Of a stretch of DNA of 64,000 nucleotides, positions 46,189-54,367 are shown piece after piece; the first letter of the stretch is position 1; the number at the start of each line of letters is the position of its first letter. The position numbers and the translations under genes are program-made. The notes below the pieces were generated by a model. That model saw only the letters and a program-made list of their open reading frames with translations. It did not search any database and was not told the DNA's origin. This DNA is from Roseibium algicola (GTDB taxonomy: Bacteria; Pseudomonadota; Alphaproteobacteria; Rhizobiales; Stappiaceae), in the NCBI RefSeq assembly GCF_001999245.1, contig NZ_CP019630.1, forward strand, positions 5,051,001-5,115,000, given 5' to 3'.

Positions 46189-46334
46189 GTTTGGCTGTTT
46201 CGTCAGCGTTGACGCTGTGTTCACCGAACATGGCGCACTTCACGCGACCGTGATTTTCAGACCGAGCGGTACATGGGCTGTACTCGCACTGGTGAATCAT
46301 TGCCGAAGGCAATTTCCACGAGAGGGAGAGAACG

Positions 46335-46796
46335 ATGCGAATGATCAAATCGGCTGTTGTATTGGGTCTTGCGGCCGGGATTGGCCTTGCCGGTTCCATT
46401 GCTCAGGCGTCTGACGATCCGATTGCGACCCGGCAGGCCATCATGTCGTCGGTCGGCGCGGCCGCCGGGCTCGGTGGAGGCCTGATGAAAGGGGAGATCG
46501 CCTATTCTCCTGCTGCCGGTAAGGCTGCCATCGCAACGATGAATGCAGCAGCCCTGACATTCGGAGACTATTTCCCTGCAGGTTCCGATCAGGGTGAAAC
46601 CGGTGCCGCTGCCGCCATTTGGGAAAATCCGGACGGATTTTCCGCTGAGCTGGCCAAGTTTGCGGACGCGACTGCAAAAGCCTTCGAAGCATCCGGCAAG
46701 GACGGTCCTGCGGATGTCGAGGCTTTCAAGGCTGCGATGGGCCCCGTGTTCGGCTCTTGCAAATCGTGCCACGAAACTTACCGTAAGAAAAACTGA
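46335..46796 (+). CDS. Cytochrome c' (c-556 type)
   Basis: 153 residues. Signal peptide to about residue 25 (IAQASDD), then a four-helix bundle with the heme-binding CKSCHETYRKK at the extreme C-terminus, the diagnostic position for class II c-type cytochromes. Periplasmic. Members bind NO or act in electron transfer. It sits between sodB and a diheme cytochrome gene on the same strand, but terminators separate all three. Confidence 0.92.
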   Translation: MRMIKSAVVLGLAAGIGLAGSIAQASDDPIATRQAIMSSVGAAAGLGGGLMKGEIAYSPAAGKAAIATMNAAALTFGDYFPAGSDQGETGAAAAIWENPDGFSAELAKFADATAKAFEASGKDGPADVEAFKAAMGPVFGSCKSCHETYRKKN

Positions 46797-46862
46797 CCGG
46801 CGGCACTCCGGGGTCTACCGCACACAGACTGCAACAGGCAGGCTCCAGACTGTGAGACAGAT

Positions 46863-46904
46863 CAGCGGCTTTTCACCTTGTCCGGGTTGAAGAGCCGCTG
46901 TTTT
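46863..46904 (+). terminator. Terminator after the cytochrome c' gene
   Basis: CAGCGGCT (46863-46870) and AGCCGCTG (46893-46900), extended inward by TTTCA/TGAAG pairing with one G-T, followed by TTTT. It overlaps the leader of the next cytochrome gene. Confidence 0.75.
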
Positions 46905-46939
46905 GGCGTTTCGGTGCCAGGAAGACCCAGGGAGACCTC

Positions 46940-47872
46940 ATGAAAAAGGCTGTCATCGTCCTCGTCGTTCTTGCCGTTGTTGCGGCAGGTGCGGGTTGGT
47001 TCCTGTCCGCGCCGACGAAGCTGAGCGAAGCCCAGCTTGCCGCCATTGCGGAAGGGGATGCGTCGCAAGGGGAACTTGTTTTCTGGGCCGGCGGCTGCAC
47101 GTCCTGCCATGCGGCCAAGGATGCTGCGGGAGACGACAAGCTGAAGCTTGGCGGAGGCCTTCGCCTGGAGACGCCGTTCGGGGTGTTTGTTGCCCCGAAC
47201 ATTTCGTCCAGCACGGCAGACGGTATCGGAGCCTGGTCGCTTGCTGATTTCGCCAATGCCATGACGCATGGCACATCACCGGACGGGCAAAACTATTACC
47301 CGGCGTTCCCTTACACTTCCTATGCCCGCATGTCTGGCGAAGACATCGGCAATCTATTTGCCTTCATGAAAACGCTGCCGTCCGTCAACGGCAAGACGCC
47401 ACCTCATGAGCTCGGTTTCCCGTTCAATATCCGTCGGGGGTTGGGGCTGTGGAAACGGCTGTTCCTGGATCCGTCACCCGTCATAGCCGCCCCTTCAAGC
47501 GGGAACGAGGTCGACGCTGCCCTTTGGGACCGCGGGCGGTATCTGGTGGAAGGGCCCGGCCATTGCGGTGAATGCCACACGGCACGAAATCTTGCAGGGG
47601 GACTGGATCTGGCGAAATGGCTCGGTGGCGCACCGGCTCCCACAGGTGAAGGCCGTATTCCGGACATTACGCCGGTAGACGGTGGTTTCGGCAGTTGGAG
47701 CGCAAGCGATATTGCCTATTATCTGGAAAGCGGCTTCACGCCTGAATACGATTCCGTCGGTGGTGAAATGGTGCATGTTCAGGAAAACATGGCCAAGCTT
47801 CCTGCCAGTGATCGTGAAGCGATCGCCGCCTACCTGAAAGCCATCCCGCCCGTTGCGCCGACAGCCAACTGA
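46940..47872 (+). CDS. Diheme c-type cytochrome
   Basis: 310 residues. N-terminal helix (residues 4-24) that may be an uncleaved anchor, then two class I cytochrome domains with CTSCHAAK (about residue 53) and CGECHTARN (about residue 210). Axial Met candidates are in PYTSYARMSGEDIGNLFAFMKTL and VGGEMVHVQENMAKLP. This arrangement matches subunits of alcohol, aldehyde or gluconate dehydrogenase complexes; here no dehydrogenase gene adjoins, so its electron donor is unknown. Confidence 0.88.
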   Translation: MKKAVIVLVVLAVVAAGAGWFLSAPTKLSEAQLAAIAEGDASQGELVFWAGGCTSCHAAKDAAGDDKLKLGGGLRLETPFGVFVAPNISSSTADGIGAWSLADFANAMTHGTSPDGQNYYPAFPYTSYARMSGEDIGNLFAFMKTLPSVNGKTPPHELGFPFNIRRGLGLWKRLFLDPSPVIAAPSSGNEVDAALWDRGRYLVEGPGHCGECHTARNLAGGLDLAKWLGGAPAPTGEGRIPDITPVDGGFGSWSASDIAYYLESGFTPEYDSVGGEMVHVQENMAKLPASDREAIAAYLKAIPPVAPTAN

Positions 47873-47900
47873 CGACATCACGCGGACCTTTTGTCATTCC

Positions 47901-48392
47901 ATGATTCAATCGCAGCAAATCTCGATCGTACCCGTTTCAACCGAAAACGACCTGGCGCCGATCCGGCACCTGTTTCGGGCCTATGTAGACTGGCTCGGCA
48001 TCGACCTTTCCTACCAGGGCTTTGAAGAAGAGCTTGCAGGTCTGCCGGGGAAATACGCGCCGCCGTCCGGGGCGCTTTTCCTGGCAAAGGATGAGGAAGG
48101 CTCAGTTCTCGGTTGTGTTGGCCTGCGGGCGTTCGGAAAAGACGGTGCGTGTGAAATGAAGCGGCTTTACGTCCTGCCGGACGGACGCGGCAAGGGTGTC
48201 GGTGGTGCGCTGGTGGAGGCTGTAATCGCAGCGGCGGTTGCCGCGGGCTACCGGGAGATGCTGCTGGACACGCTGCCAAGCATGACGGGTGCCATCAAGC
48301 TCTATGAAGCCGCGGGGTTTGAGCAAGTTGGCGCCTATTACGATACGCCGATCCTGGAGACGGTTTTTTTCAAAAAGCAACTGAACGGGTAA
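47901..48392 (+). CDS. GNAT-family N-acetyltransferase
   Basis: 163 residues. Acetyl-CoA site MKRLYVLPDGRGKGVGGALVEAVIAAA (RGKGVG loop, about residues 93-120) and terminal IKLYEAAGFEQVGAYYDTPILETVFFKK. Substrate unknown. Start ATG 47901, 28 bases after the cytochrome gene; a terminator follows. Confidence 0.82.
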   Translation: MIQSQQISIVPVSTENDLAPIRHLFRAYVDWLGIDLSYQGFEEELAGLPGKYAPPSGALFLAKDEEGSVLGCVGLRAFGKDGACEMKRLYVLPDGRGKGVGGALVEAVIAAAVAAGYREMLLDTLPSMTGAIKLYEAAGFEQVGAYYDTPILETVFFKKQLNG

Positions 48393-48414
48393 ACAACTGA
48401 CGCTTTCAAACAAA

Positions 48415-48445
48415 ACCACCTGCGAGCAGGTGGTCAAGTTTCGCT
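48415..48445 (+). terminator. Terminator after the acetyltransferase gene
   Basis: ACCACCTGC (48415-48423) and GCAGGTGGT (48426-48434), perfectly complementary with a tight loop, then a T-rich tract. Confidence 0.8.
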
Positions 48446-48587
48446 TTTTATTATTGGGTCGTTTTGCCCGTGCACAGTTATTAGAGAAATTGGAACGCGT
48501 ATCTCCAGAAAGTTGTAGAGCCGGTCCATTGCTATTCAACTAAGGGATAATACGTATTTCTCAGTCCGGTTGCAAGTCGTTCATCGA

Positions 48588-48962
48588 TCAGGTTGCAATG
48601 ATCGCTTCAACTTCGACCCTCAGCTGTGGGTGAAACAGTGCGGCAACACAGACCAGCGAGCTAGCAGGAACCTCATTTTCATAGAGTTCTGCAAGGGCTG
48701 ACCGGATTTCCGGCAAGTCGGTCATGTCGGTGACGAACACGGTTACTTTCACCAGATCTTTCAGTGATCTTCCGTAGTAGGCGGCGATCGTGTTCAGCTG
48801 AGCGAACACTGCCCTGATTTGCGGGCCGGCCGAATCGGCCTGAGCAGGTGTGCCGAAAGCTGTGAAACCGGATGTATAGACCGTCTGTCCATGCCGAACG
48901 GCGTGGGTATAGGGGCCGGCCGGCAGGCCCAGTTCCTCGAAATTCTGTCGGGCAAGAGGCAT
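48588..48962 (-). CDS. RidA/YjgF-family protein
   Basis: 124 residues. Typical Rid fold: GLPAGPYTHAVRHGQTVYTSGFTAFGTP, QIRAVFAQLNTIAAYYGRSLKDLVKVTVFVTDMTDLPEIRSALAELYENEVPASSLVCVAALFHPQLRVEVEAIIA. The catalytic Arg of RidA (in the RxxV region before the end) appears replaced by Leu-Val-Cys, so deaminase activity on enamines is uncertain and it may be an Rid1-7-type relative. AAAGGA before the ATG. Last gene of the ABM-DUF2798-RidA set. Confidence 0.83.
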   Translation of the reverse strand: MPLARQNFEELGLPAGPYTHAVRHGQTVYTSGFTAFGTPAQADSAGPQIRAVFAQLNTIAAYYGRSLKDLVKVTVFVTDMTDLPEIRSALAELYENEVPASSLVCVAALFHPQLRVEVEAIIAT

Positions 48963-48979
48963 TATTTTTCCTTTTCTGA

Positions 48980-49198
48980 TTACGGCAGGCGGGCTGAAAG
49001 GAACAGCGTTGCCCTTTGCACGGGCGGGCCAAGAAAGAAGGCGATGACGGCAGCAGCGGGCCATGCCAGGCGAAAGGCATTCATCCATTGCCAGAAGAGC
49101 CTGTCGCTCCAGCCGAGGTTCAGGAATGTGACCCAGCACGACATCAAGAGCGACAGACCCAGCGACATCAGGAACGTCGCGATCAATCGGTTCTTCAT
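48980..49198 (-). CDS. DUF2798 small membrane protein
   Basis: 72 residues, two membrane helices: IATFLMSLGLSLLMSCWVTFLNLG and AWPAAAVIAFFLGPPVQRATLFL. The order FxMSLGxSxxMSxxVTxxNLG then AxPxA is the DUF2798 pattern. ATG 49198 with AGGTAGG upstream. It sits six bases after the ABM gene and 17 before RidA, forming a three-gene operon. Confidence 0.8.
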   Translation of the reverse strand: MKNRLIATFLMSLGLSLLMSCWVTFLNLGWSDRLFWQWMNAFRLAWPAAAVIAFFLGPPVQRATLFLSARLP

Positions 49199-49204
49199 GG
49201 TCAC

Positions 49205-49513
49205 CTACCTTTTGATCGCTTCGTTGGTGCCGATTTCGCCCAGTTCTTCAATGTAGCTGACCTGTGTCAGGTTCTGCGCGAGATAGGCCTTGGTGTGCGG
49301 CATTTCGAAATGGGCGGCCAGGGCGTCCTTGTCTGTCCAGCTCTCCCAAAGGGTGAACTTGTCGGGATCCTGCAGGTTCTGCCGGATTTCAAAGAAATTG
49401 CAGCCGGGTTCGTGTTGGGTTTCAGCCACAAGTCGGCGCAGTTCCGTCTCTGCCCTGGTCCGCTCCGCACCCTGTTGCAGTTCGATACCAGCGCTGATGA
49501 AGTAATTGCCCAT
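49205..49513 (-). CDS. Antibiotic biosynthesis monooxygenase (ABM)-domain protein
   Basis: 102 residues, a single ferredoxin-like ABM domain: GNYFISAGIELQQGAERTRAETELRRLVAETQHEPGCNFFEIRQNLQDPDKFTLWESWTDKDALAAHFEMPHTKAYL. Homologues include YgiN-type quinol monooxygenases and heme-degrading proteins. ATG 49513 follows GGAGA. First of three genes divergent from the LysR regulator at 49613, which probably controls them. Confidence 0.83.
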   Translation of the reverse strand: MGNYFISAGIELQQGAERTRAETELRRLVAETQHEPGCNFFEIRQNLQDPDKFTLWESWTDKDALAAHFEMPHTKAYLAQNLTQVSYIEELGEIGTNEAIKR

Positions 49514-49612
49514 GAGTGTCTCCGTTGCGTTTAAGGACGAAGACAGACTTATTGATTTCTCTAATCTCAATCTATATCGAATAATGAGAGTTTAAATTTT
49601 GAAAATGAAATC

Positions 49613-50539
49613 ATGCTCGACGACATCGCCTTGTTTGTTCATATCGCGCGCAATCGAAGCCTGGCAAAGGCTGCCGCGCATCTCGGATTGCCTGCGGCAA
49701 CGGTGACCCGGCGCCTGGCGAAGCTGGAGGAAACCATAGGCACGCAGTTGGTCTTCCGCTCCGCGCGGAAGTTCGATCTGACGGTGGCGGGTGAAGCGTA
49801 TTTCGAGGCCTTTGCCGACCTGGTTCAAAACGCTGAGACGACATTGGACGGGTTAAGCACCGATCTGCACGGTCTTCGGGGAGCGTTGAAGGTGGCGGCG
49901 CCCACCAATATTTCCATCGGCATCCTGCAGCCCATGTGGTCGGATTTTCTCAAGACCTTTCCGGAGATCCAGCTGACGCTGACGCTTAGCAACGAGAACA
50001 AGGATTTGCTGGAACACAGGGTCGATATTGCCCTCCGAGCCGGACCCCAAACCGATGAGCGGCTTTACCAGAAGCGTCTCGGGGTGGTGGCAACGGTTCT
50101 CGTTGCGGCGCCTGCTTATCTCGAACAGGCAGGTGCCCCGGAAAGTCCGGACCAGATCGGCCGGCACAAGGTGGTGCGGGTGTCCACGCTTCCGCAATGG
50201 CAACTGACAAATCGGGAAACAGGCTGCCGCGAGACCGTGCCTGTCGATGCGCGTGTCGTTGTCGATGACATCAGTCTTGCCCGGCAGCTGGCCGGCGACG
50301 GTCACGGGCTCGCTCTGTTGCCTGTGAGCGAGATTTCCGATGACCTGATTTCAGGCCGCCTCACACCTGTGCTCGCAGACTGGCAAGGGCAGCAACGGGA
50401 TATCTTTGCGGTATGGCCCACCGGGCGGCTGCTCAATGCCCGGGCGCGCTGCCTGCTTGATTACATGGAACCGTTCATGGCAGCGCTTCCCGTGTTTCAG
50501 GGGACTGTCGTCCAGCGTGATCCTGCAAGATCCGCTTGA
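49613..50539 (+). CDS. LysR-family transcriptional regulator
   Basis: 308 residues. N-terminal winged HTH LDDIALFVHIARNRSLAKAAAHLGLPAATVTRRLAKLEETIGTQLVFR (residues 2-50), then a LysR effector domain (LKVAAPTNISIGILQPMWSDFLKTFPEIQLTLTL). Shape and MDxxLF-like start fit the DNA-binding regulators of quinone or aldehyde stress genes. Divergent by 99 bases from the ABM operon, the usual layout for a LysR target. Confidence 0.9.
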   Translation: MLDDIALFVHIARNRSLAKAAAHLGLPAATVTRRLAKLEETIGTQLVFRSARKFDLTVAGEAYFEAFADLVQNAETTLDGLSTDLHGLRGALKVAAPTNISIGILQPMWSDFLKTFPEIQLTLTLSNENKDLLEHRVDIALRAGPQTDERLYQKRLGVVATVLVAAPAYLEQAGAPESPDQIGRHKVVRVSTLPQWQLTNRETGCRETVPVDARVVVDDISLARQLAGDGHGLALLPVSEISDDLISGRLTPVLADWQGQQRDIFAVWPTGRLLNARARCLLDYMEPFMAALPVFQGTVVQRDPARSA

Positions 50540-50543
50540 TGTC

Positions 50544-50942
50544 CTACGCAGTGTAGGGATTGCAGCGGATGTAGCGCGGCTGATCGATGTAGCTGGACAT
50601 GACCGCAAGCCATGCGTTGCATTCGCCTTGAGTCTTGAAGCAACCGGCCTGGGAGATGATGTATTTCTGGCTGAAATTGAAGACCTTGCCACCGGCGATG
50701 CCTTTCCAGCCACTGCCGGTAAAGGTGCGGCAGTCATAAGCTGTGTTGTAGGTGCTGGGAATGTCCTGCCGGTTCTTGGTGAATGTGGGGGAGAACAGCA
50801 GCGTTTCCACCACATTGCCGCCGGTCGTGTCGTAGGACTGGCATGCGGCAAGGCTCAGCGTGGCGGCCATGACCGGAACCAGGCGCAACACCTTTTTCAG
50901 CCCATCAGCAAGGCGGTGCGGAAGTGTGCGGTAGCAGGTCAT
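50544..50942 (-). CDS. Small lipoprotein, unknown function
   Basis: 132 residues. A long N-region (MTCYRTLPHRLADGLKKVLRLVPVM) precedes the helix and a canonical lipobox LSLAAC (Cys about residue 34). The mature part is QSYDTTGGNVVETLLFSPTFTKNRQDIPSTYNTAYDCRTFTG with five further Cys-bearing segments, suggesting disulfides. I do not recognise the family. GGAG lies upstream of the ATG. Converges with the LysR gene. Confidence 0.72.
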   Translation of the reverse strand: MTCYRTLPHRLADGLKKVLRLVPVMAATLSLAACQSYDTTGGNVVETLLFSPTFTKNRQDIPSTYNTAYDCRTFTGSGWKGIAGGKVFNFSQKYIISQAGCFKTQGECNAWLAVMSSYIDQPRYIRCNPYTA

Positions 50943-51092
50943 CACGGGCTCCAGTGAACAGCATCGGTACGGTCCAGGACCGTTCAATTGATTGATTTGC
51001 AACAACTCTCACATGAGCCGAAGACTTGGTCAAAATCAAGTCACGTTCGCTCGGGTGGTACCCGCAAGGGCGTGTGAAAGGAATTTAGGTTC

Positions 51093-51122
51093 CCGGGCGT
51101 GCGAACTGCTCCGCACGCCCGG
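51093..51122. terminator. Hairpin after the oligopeptidase B gene
   Basis: CCGGGCGTGCG (51093-51103) and CGCACGCCCGG (51112-51122): perfect 11-bp stem with an 8-base loop, 25 bases past the stop codon. No T run. Confidence 0.6.
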
Positions 51123-51146
51123 AAAATCCTCGGGTCTGACGAGGTG

Positions 51147-53231
51147 TCAGGCCTTGTCGGCCACCAAAAGGGCAAAGGCTTGGGTTTCGGCGACTTCCTT
51201 CAGCCGGTCGAAACGGCCGGAAGCGCCGCCATGACCGGCTTCCATGTTGGTTTTCAACATCAGCAGCTTGTCACCTGTGCCGGTTGCCCGCAGCTTGGCA
51301 ACCCATTTGGCCGGCTCCCAGTAGGTTACGCGCGGATCGGTCAATCCGCCTACCGCCAGGATGGCCGGATAGGCCTTTGCCTCAACGTTGTCATAGGGAG
51401 AGTAGGACGCGATGTAATCGTAGGCTGCCTTGTCCGTGATGGGGTTGCCCCACTCGGGCCATTCCGGCGGCGTGAGCGGCAGCGTATCGTCCAGCATAGT
51501 CGACAGAACGTCGACAAACGGAACTTCGGCAATGATGCCGCCGAATTTTTCCGGTGCCAGATTGGCAATCGCACCCATCAGCATGCCGCCGGCCGAGCCG
51601 CCCTGAGCGACGATACGGTCGTGCGATGTGAAGTTTTCCGCAACAAGATGGTCTGCCGCGGCTATGAAGTCGGTGAAGGTATTCTTCTTGTTCTCGCGCC
51701 GCCCATCCTTGTACCAATGGAAGCCCTTGTCCTTGCCGCCGCGAATATGGGCGATGGCGTAGACGAACCCCCGGTCGACCAGCGACAGGCAGTTGGAGTT
51801 GAAGCTCGCCGGAATGGTGATGCCGTAGGAACCATAGCCGTAAAGCAGCAGAGGTGCGGAGCCGTCGAGCCTGGTGTCCTTGCGGTAGAGCACAGACACC
51901 GGCACGGTCTCGCCGTCGGCTGCGGGAGCCATCAACCGGCGGGTGACATAGTCGTCCGCATCATGGCCGGAAGGCACTTCCTGTTCCTTGCGCAGAACAC
52001 GCTCGCGGGTCTCGACATTGTAGTCGAAGGTCTGCGATGGCGTTGTCATCGAGGAATAGGTGAAGCGGATCGTGCTCGTGTCGAACTCGTAGCCGCCGCC
52101 AAGGCCGAGCGAATAGGCTTCCTCGTCGAAGGCGATGGAGTACTCGATGTTGTCTGCAAGCCGGCGGATCACGATGCGCGGCAAGCCGTCTTCGCGCTCC
52201 AGCCGCGTCATGAAGGACTTGTAGACGCAATGCGACAGGATCAGGCATCCTGCCTTGTGGGGCACAAGATCGGACCAGTTTTCGCGGCCGGGATTGCCTT
52301 TCGGCGCAGTGACGATCTTGAAGTCCTCGGCGCCGCCTGCGTTGGTCAGGATGTAGAGTGTGTCGCCGTGATCGTCGATGGAATACTCGATACCGGTCTC
52401 GCGCTCTGCGACAAGCACCGGTTCGGCGGTCGGGTCGGTGGCCGGGATCATCCAGACTTCGGACGTCTCGTGATCATGAATGTCGATGACGATGGTGTCG
52501 CCGGACTGGGTCTTGCCGACGCCCATGAAGAAGCCGGCATCCTTTTCCTCGTAGACGAGAACGTCGCTCGCCGGGTCGGAACCGACTTCGTGACGGAAGA
52601 GTTTCGAGGGCCGGTGGTTGGCGTCGAGGCGAACGTAGAACACATAGCGGCTGTCTTCCGAGAAGACGCCGCCGCCGCCCGTGTCCTCGATGGCGTAGTC
52701 GAAATCCTTGGCAGACTGGGCGTCGCGCAGCTTCAGTGAATAATATTCCGAGCCCTTGTCGTCATAGGCCCAGGCGATGAGCGCGTGATCCGTCGACTGG
52801 CTGACGCCGCCGATCCGGAAATATGCCGTTCCTTCTGCTTCCTTGTCGCCATGGAGAAGAACCGTTTCCGCGCCGCCGTCACGCGGGGTGCGAAAGAAAA
52901 CCGGTTGCTGGCCGCCGGTTTCATACTTGAGGCCGTAAGCGAAAGGCCCGTCGGGCGCCGGAACCGAGCTGTCGTCTTCCTTGATGCGGCCGCGCATCTC
53001 CGCAAAAAGCTTCTCCTGCAGAGTCTTCGTCGGTGCCATCTGCGCTTCGTGATAGGCATTTTCCGCTTCCAGATAGCTGCGGATGTCGGCATCCAGCACG
53101 GACGGGTCCTTCATGACCTCCTGCCAGTTGTCCGCCCTCAGCCAGGCGAAGTCGTCCTGGCGGGTAATGCCGTGGGTCTCAAGGGTGAGGGGGCGCGCTG
53201 CGGCGCGCGGGGGAAGGGCGTCCTGTTTCAT
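51147..53231 (-). CDS. ptrB: Oligopeptidase B (S9A serine peptidase)
   Basis: 694-residue cytoplasmic peptidase that cleaves after Arg/Lys in short peptides. N-terminal beta-propeller (about residues 70-410), then an alpha/beta-hydrolase domain with the nucleophile Ser in AQGGSAGGMLMGAIAN (about residue 540), the Asp in AVGGLTDPRVTYWEPAKW and the His in NMEAGHGGASGRFDRLKE (about residue 670). PRAAARPLTLETHGITRQDDFAWLR is the family start. ATG 53231; the frame to 53273 is not supported. The upstream gap faces the riboswitch locus. Confidence 0.92.
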   Translation of the reverse strand: MKQDALPPRAAARPLTLETHGITRQDDFAWLRADNWQEVMKDPSVLDADIRSYLEAENAYHEAQMAPTKTLQEKLFAEMRGRIKEDDSSVPAPDGPFAYGLKYETGGQQPVFFRTPRDGGAETVLLHGDKEAEGTAYFRIGGVSQSTDHALIAWAYDDKGSEYYSLKLRDAQSAKDFDYAIEDTGGGGVFSEDSRYVFYVRLDANHRPSKLFRHEVGSDPASDVLVYEEKDAGFFMGVGKTQSGDTIVIDIHDHETSEVWMIPATDPTAEPVLVAERETGIEYSIDDHGDTLYILTNAGGAEDFKIVTAPKGNPGRENWSDLVPHKAGCLILSHCVYKSFMTRLEREDGLPRIVIRRLADNIEYSIAFDEEAYSLGLGGGYEFDTSTIRFTYSSMTTPSQTFDYNVETRERVLRKEQEVPSGHDADDYVTRRLMAPAADGETVPVSVLYRKDTRLDGSAPLLLYGYGSYGITIPASFNSNCLSLVDRGFVYAIAHIRGGKDKGFHWYKDGRRENKKNTFTDFIAAADHLVAENFTSHDRIVAQGGSAGGMLMGAIANLAPEKFGGIIAEVPFVDVLSTMLDDTLPLTPPEWPEWGNPITDKAAYDYIASYSPYDNVEAKAYPAILAVGGLTDPRVTYWEPAKWVAKLRATGTGDKLLMLKTNMEAGHGGASGRFDRLKEVAETQAFALLVADKA

Positions 53232-53391
53232 GGATCGGAGGTAAGATTTTTGAGCCTTGAAGGCAAGGGTCAATACTGCCTAGGCGGCTGGGTGTTTCCG
53301 CTTCCAGGCAATCCTGTCGTGCTTTCAGACAAGAGCAGCGACCCGCAAAAGTCTTTGACATTTTTCAGGCGTTCGCGCACTTAGGAAGAGA

Positions 53392-53570
53392 TGGTTCCCG
53401 ACTCCGAACTCCGGACCGGGATTAAAAGGGAACACGGTGCGACGAGCCCGAAAGGCTGCAAATCCGTGACTGCCCCCGCAACTGTGAGCGGTGAGCAAAC
53501 CTGAAAGCGCCACTGGGGAGACCCCGGGAAGGATCAGGCAAGCAATGACCCGCAAGTCAGGAGACCTGCC
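53392..53570 (+). promoter_or_regulatory. Cobalamin (B12) riboswitch
   Basis: All core words of the AdoCbl riboswitch occur in order: the closing arm GGTTCCC (53394) with AAAAGGGAACACGGTG, then GAGCCCGAAAGGCTGC, then the B12 box region GCCCCCGCAACTGTGAGCGG, then GCCACTGGG, CCGGGAAGG and GACCCGCAAGTCAGGAGACCTGCC. A perfect TTGACA (53355-53360) upstream may be the -35 box. Orientation is plus, so it controls the DUF1636-ABC genes. A GC-rich hairpin (about 53590-53608) next to the GGAGGAG ribosome site at 53608 could be its expression platform. Confidence 0.95.
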
Positions 53571-53621
53571 ATTTCACCTTAAACCTTAACCCGGGCGGGG
53601 TGCCCCGGAGGAGTGAGTGAC

Positions 53622-53717
53622 ATGGCCAATCGGCACCTGCCGGCAAAGTTGCACATTCGGTTCCTGACTGCCCCGCGAAATCGCGGAGGGCGATATGAAC
53701 CGGAAATTTTCTGCTGA
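53622..53717 (+). CDS. Small open reading frame directly after the riboswitch
   Basis: 31 codons, MANRHLPAKLHIRFLTAPRN at the start, strongly basic. The GGAGGAGTGAGTGAC ribosome site before the ATG is excellent and lies next to the riboswitch's last hairpin. It overlaps the start of the next frame (53695) by 23 bases, so it could be a coupling leader peptide. I recognise no family, and it may not make a stable protein. Confidence 0.4.
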   Translation: MANRHLPAKLHIRFLTAPRNRGGRYEPEIFC

Positions 53718-53973
53718 ATTCTCAAGACTTGCTAACCTCCTGACCGAGGCTGATCCGCTGGCGACGCGCGCAGCACGCGCGATGGTTCCCGATGGGCTGC
53801 AAAAATCTGTTGTCAGCGAGAATATAGGTAATGTAATAACATTACATGATGATTGTTCCAAACGTACCCGATCCGGCCGTGCCCAGTGCAACGAGGAAAG
53901 CAATGCCTTTGCTTTTCCGCAGCCTCCTGTCGGTTCACTGGCAGAAGCCGTGGAGGCGCGTCATGAGCAATGA
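53695..53973 (+). CDS. Hypothetical 92-residue protein between riboswitch and DUF1636 gene
   Basis: GGAGGG precedes the ATG by five bases, and the frame ends 11 bases inside the DUF1636 gene, as in a coupled operon. The sequence MNRKFSAEFSRLANLLTEAD continues into a low-feature, polar C-terminus. No known family. A strong Zur-type promoter lies inside it (53810-53845), which argues that at least the 3' half is regulatory DNA, so coding status is open. Confidence 0.35.
   Translation: MNRKFSAEFSRLANLLTEADPLATRAARAMVPDGLQKSVVSENIGNVITLHDDCSKRTRSGRAQCNEESNAFAFPQPPVGSLAEAVEARHEQ
53810..53845 (+). promoter_or_regulatory. Promoter overlapped by an exact Zur (zinc repressor) box
   Basis: GTAATGTAATAACATTAC at 53828-53845 matches, base for base, the consensus I know for Zur in the Agrobacterium group. 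The same bases hold a -10 box TGTAAT (53832-53837), 16 bases after a -35 box TTGTCA (53810-53815). A bound repressor would therefore block this promoter. It points at the DUF1636 gene, whose start is 118 bases after the box, and lies about 260 bases downstream of the riboswitch. Confidence 0.8.
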
Positions 53974-54367
53974 TCCGCACAAGATATTTGTCTGCACGAC
54001 CTGTCGTCACAATGGGCAGACTTGCCATCCCGGATATGGGCTGATCTGCAAGCTGAAAAGTGCAATGGCACAGGCAGTGCCTGTGGTTGGAGACGAATTC
54101 GAAATCAGTGGAACAGCCGACATGGAGAGCTGTTCGAGACCTTGCACGCTGGCATTCAAGGCCACCGACAAGGCGATCTACCTCTTTGGGGACATTGAGG
54201 ACGATACGGACATCGACGACCTGGTCGACTACGCCAATCGGTATCGCCAGATTGAAAATGGATGCGAGGTGACCGAGGAAAACCACGGCAAGCGCTGGAG
54301 CGCATCGCAAGGCCGGCTTCCGGCAGCGATGATCGTTTCGGAAGCTGACGGGACGGCGTTCTCATGA
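53963..54367 (+). CDS. DUF1636 (COG5469) predicted metal-binding protein
   Basis: 134 residues. Cysteines 11, 14, 21 and 29 (VCTTCRHNG, CHPGYGLIC) and 57 and 61 (SCSRPC) form a thioredoxin-like ferredoxin pattern that could hold an Fe-S cluster or zinc. IYLFGDIEDDTDIDDLVDYANRY follows. DUF1636 genes are often found in B12-related loci; their job is not defined. ATG 53963 after GGAGG. Its stop overlaps the ABC ATPase start by four bases (ATGA). Confidence 0.85.
   Translation: MSNDPHKIFVCTTCRHNGQTCHPGYGLICKLKSAMAQAVPVVGDEFEISGTADMESCSRPCTLAFKATDKAIYLFGDIEDDTDIDDLVDYANRYRQIENGCEVTEENHGKRWSASQGRLPAAMIVSEADGTAFS

Noticed and set aside
51027..51040. FNR-like dyad TTGGT-CAAA-ATCAA upstream of the lipoprotein gene
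   Set aside because: Left half-site departs from consensus and nothing else supports it.
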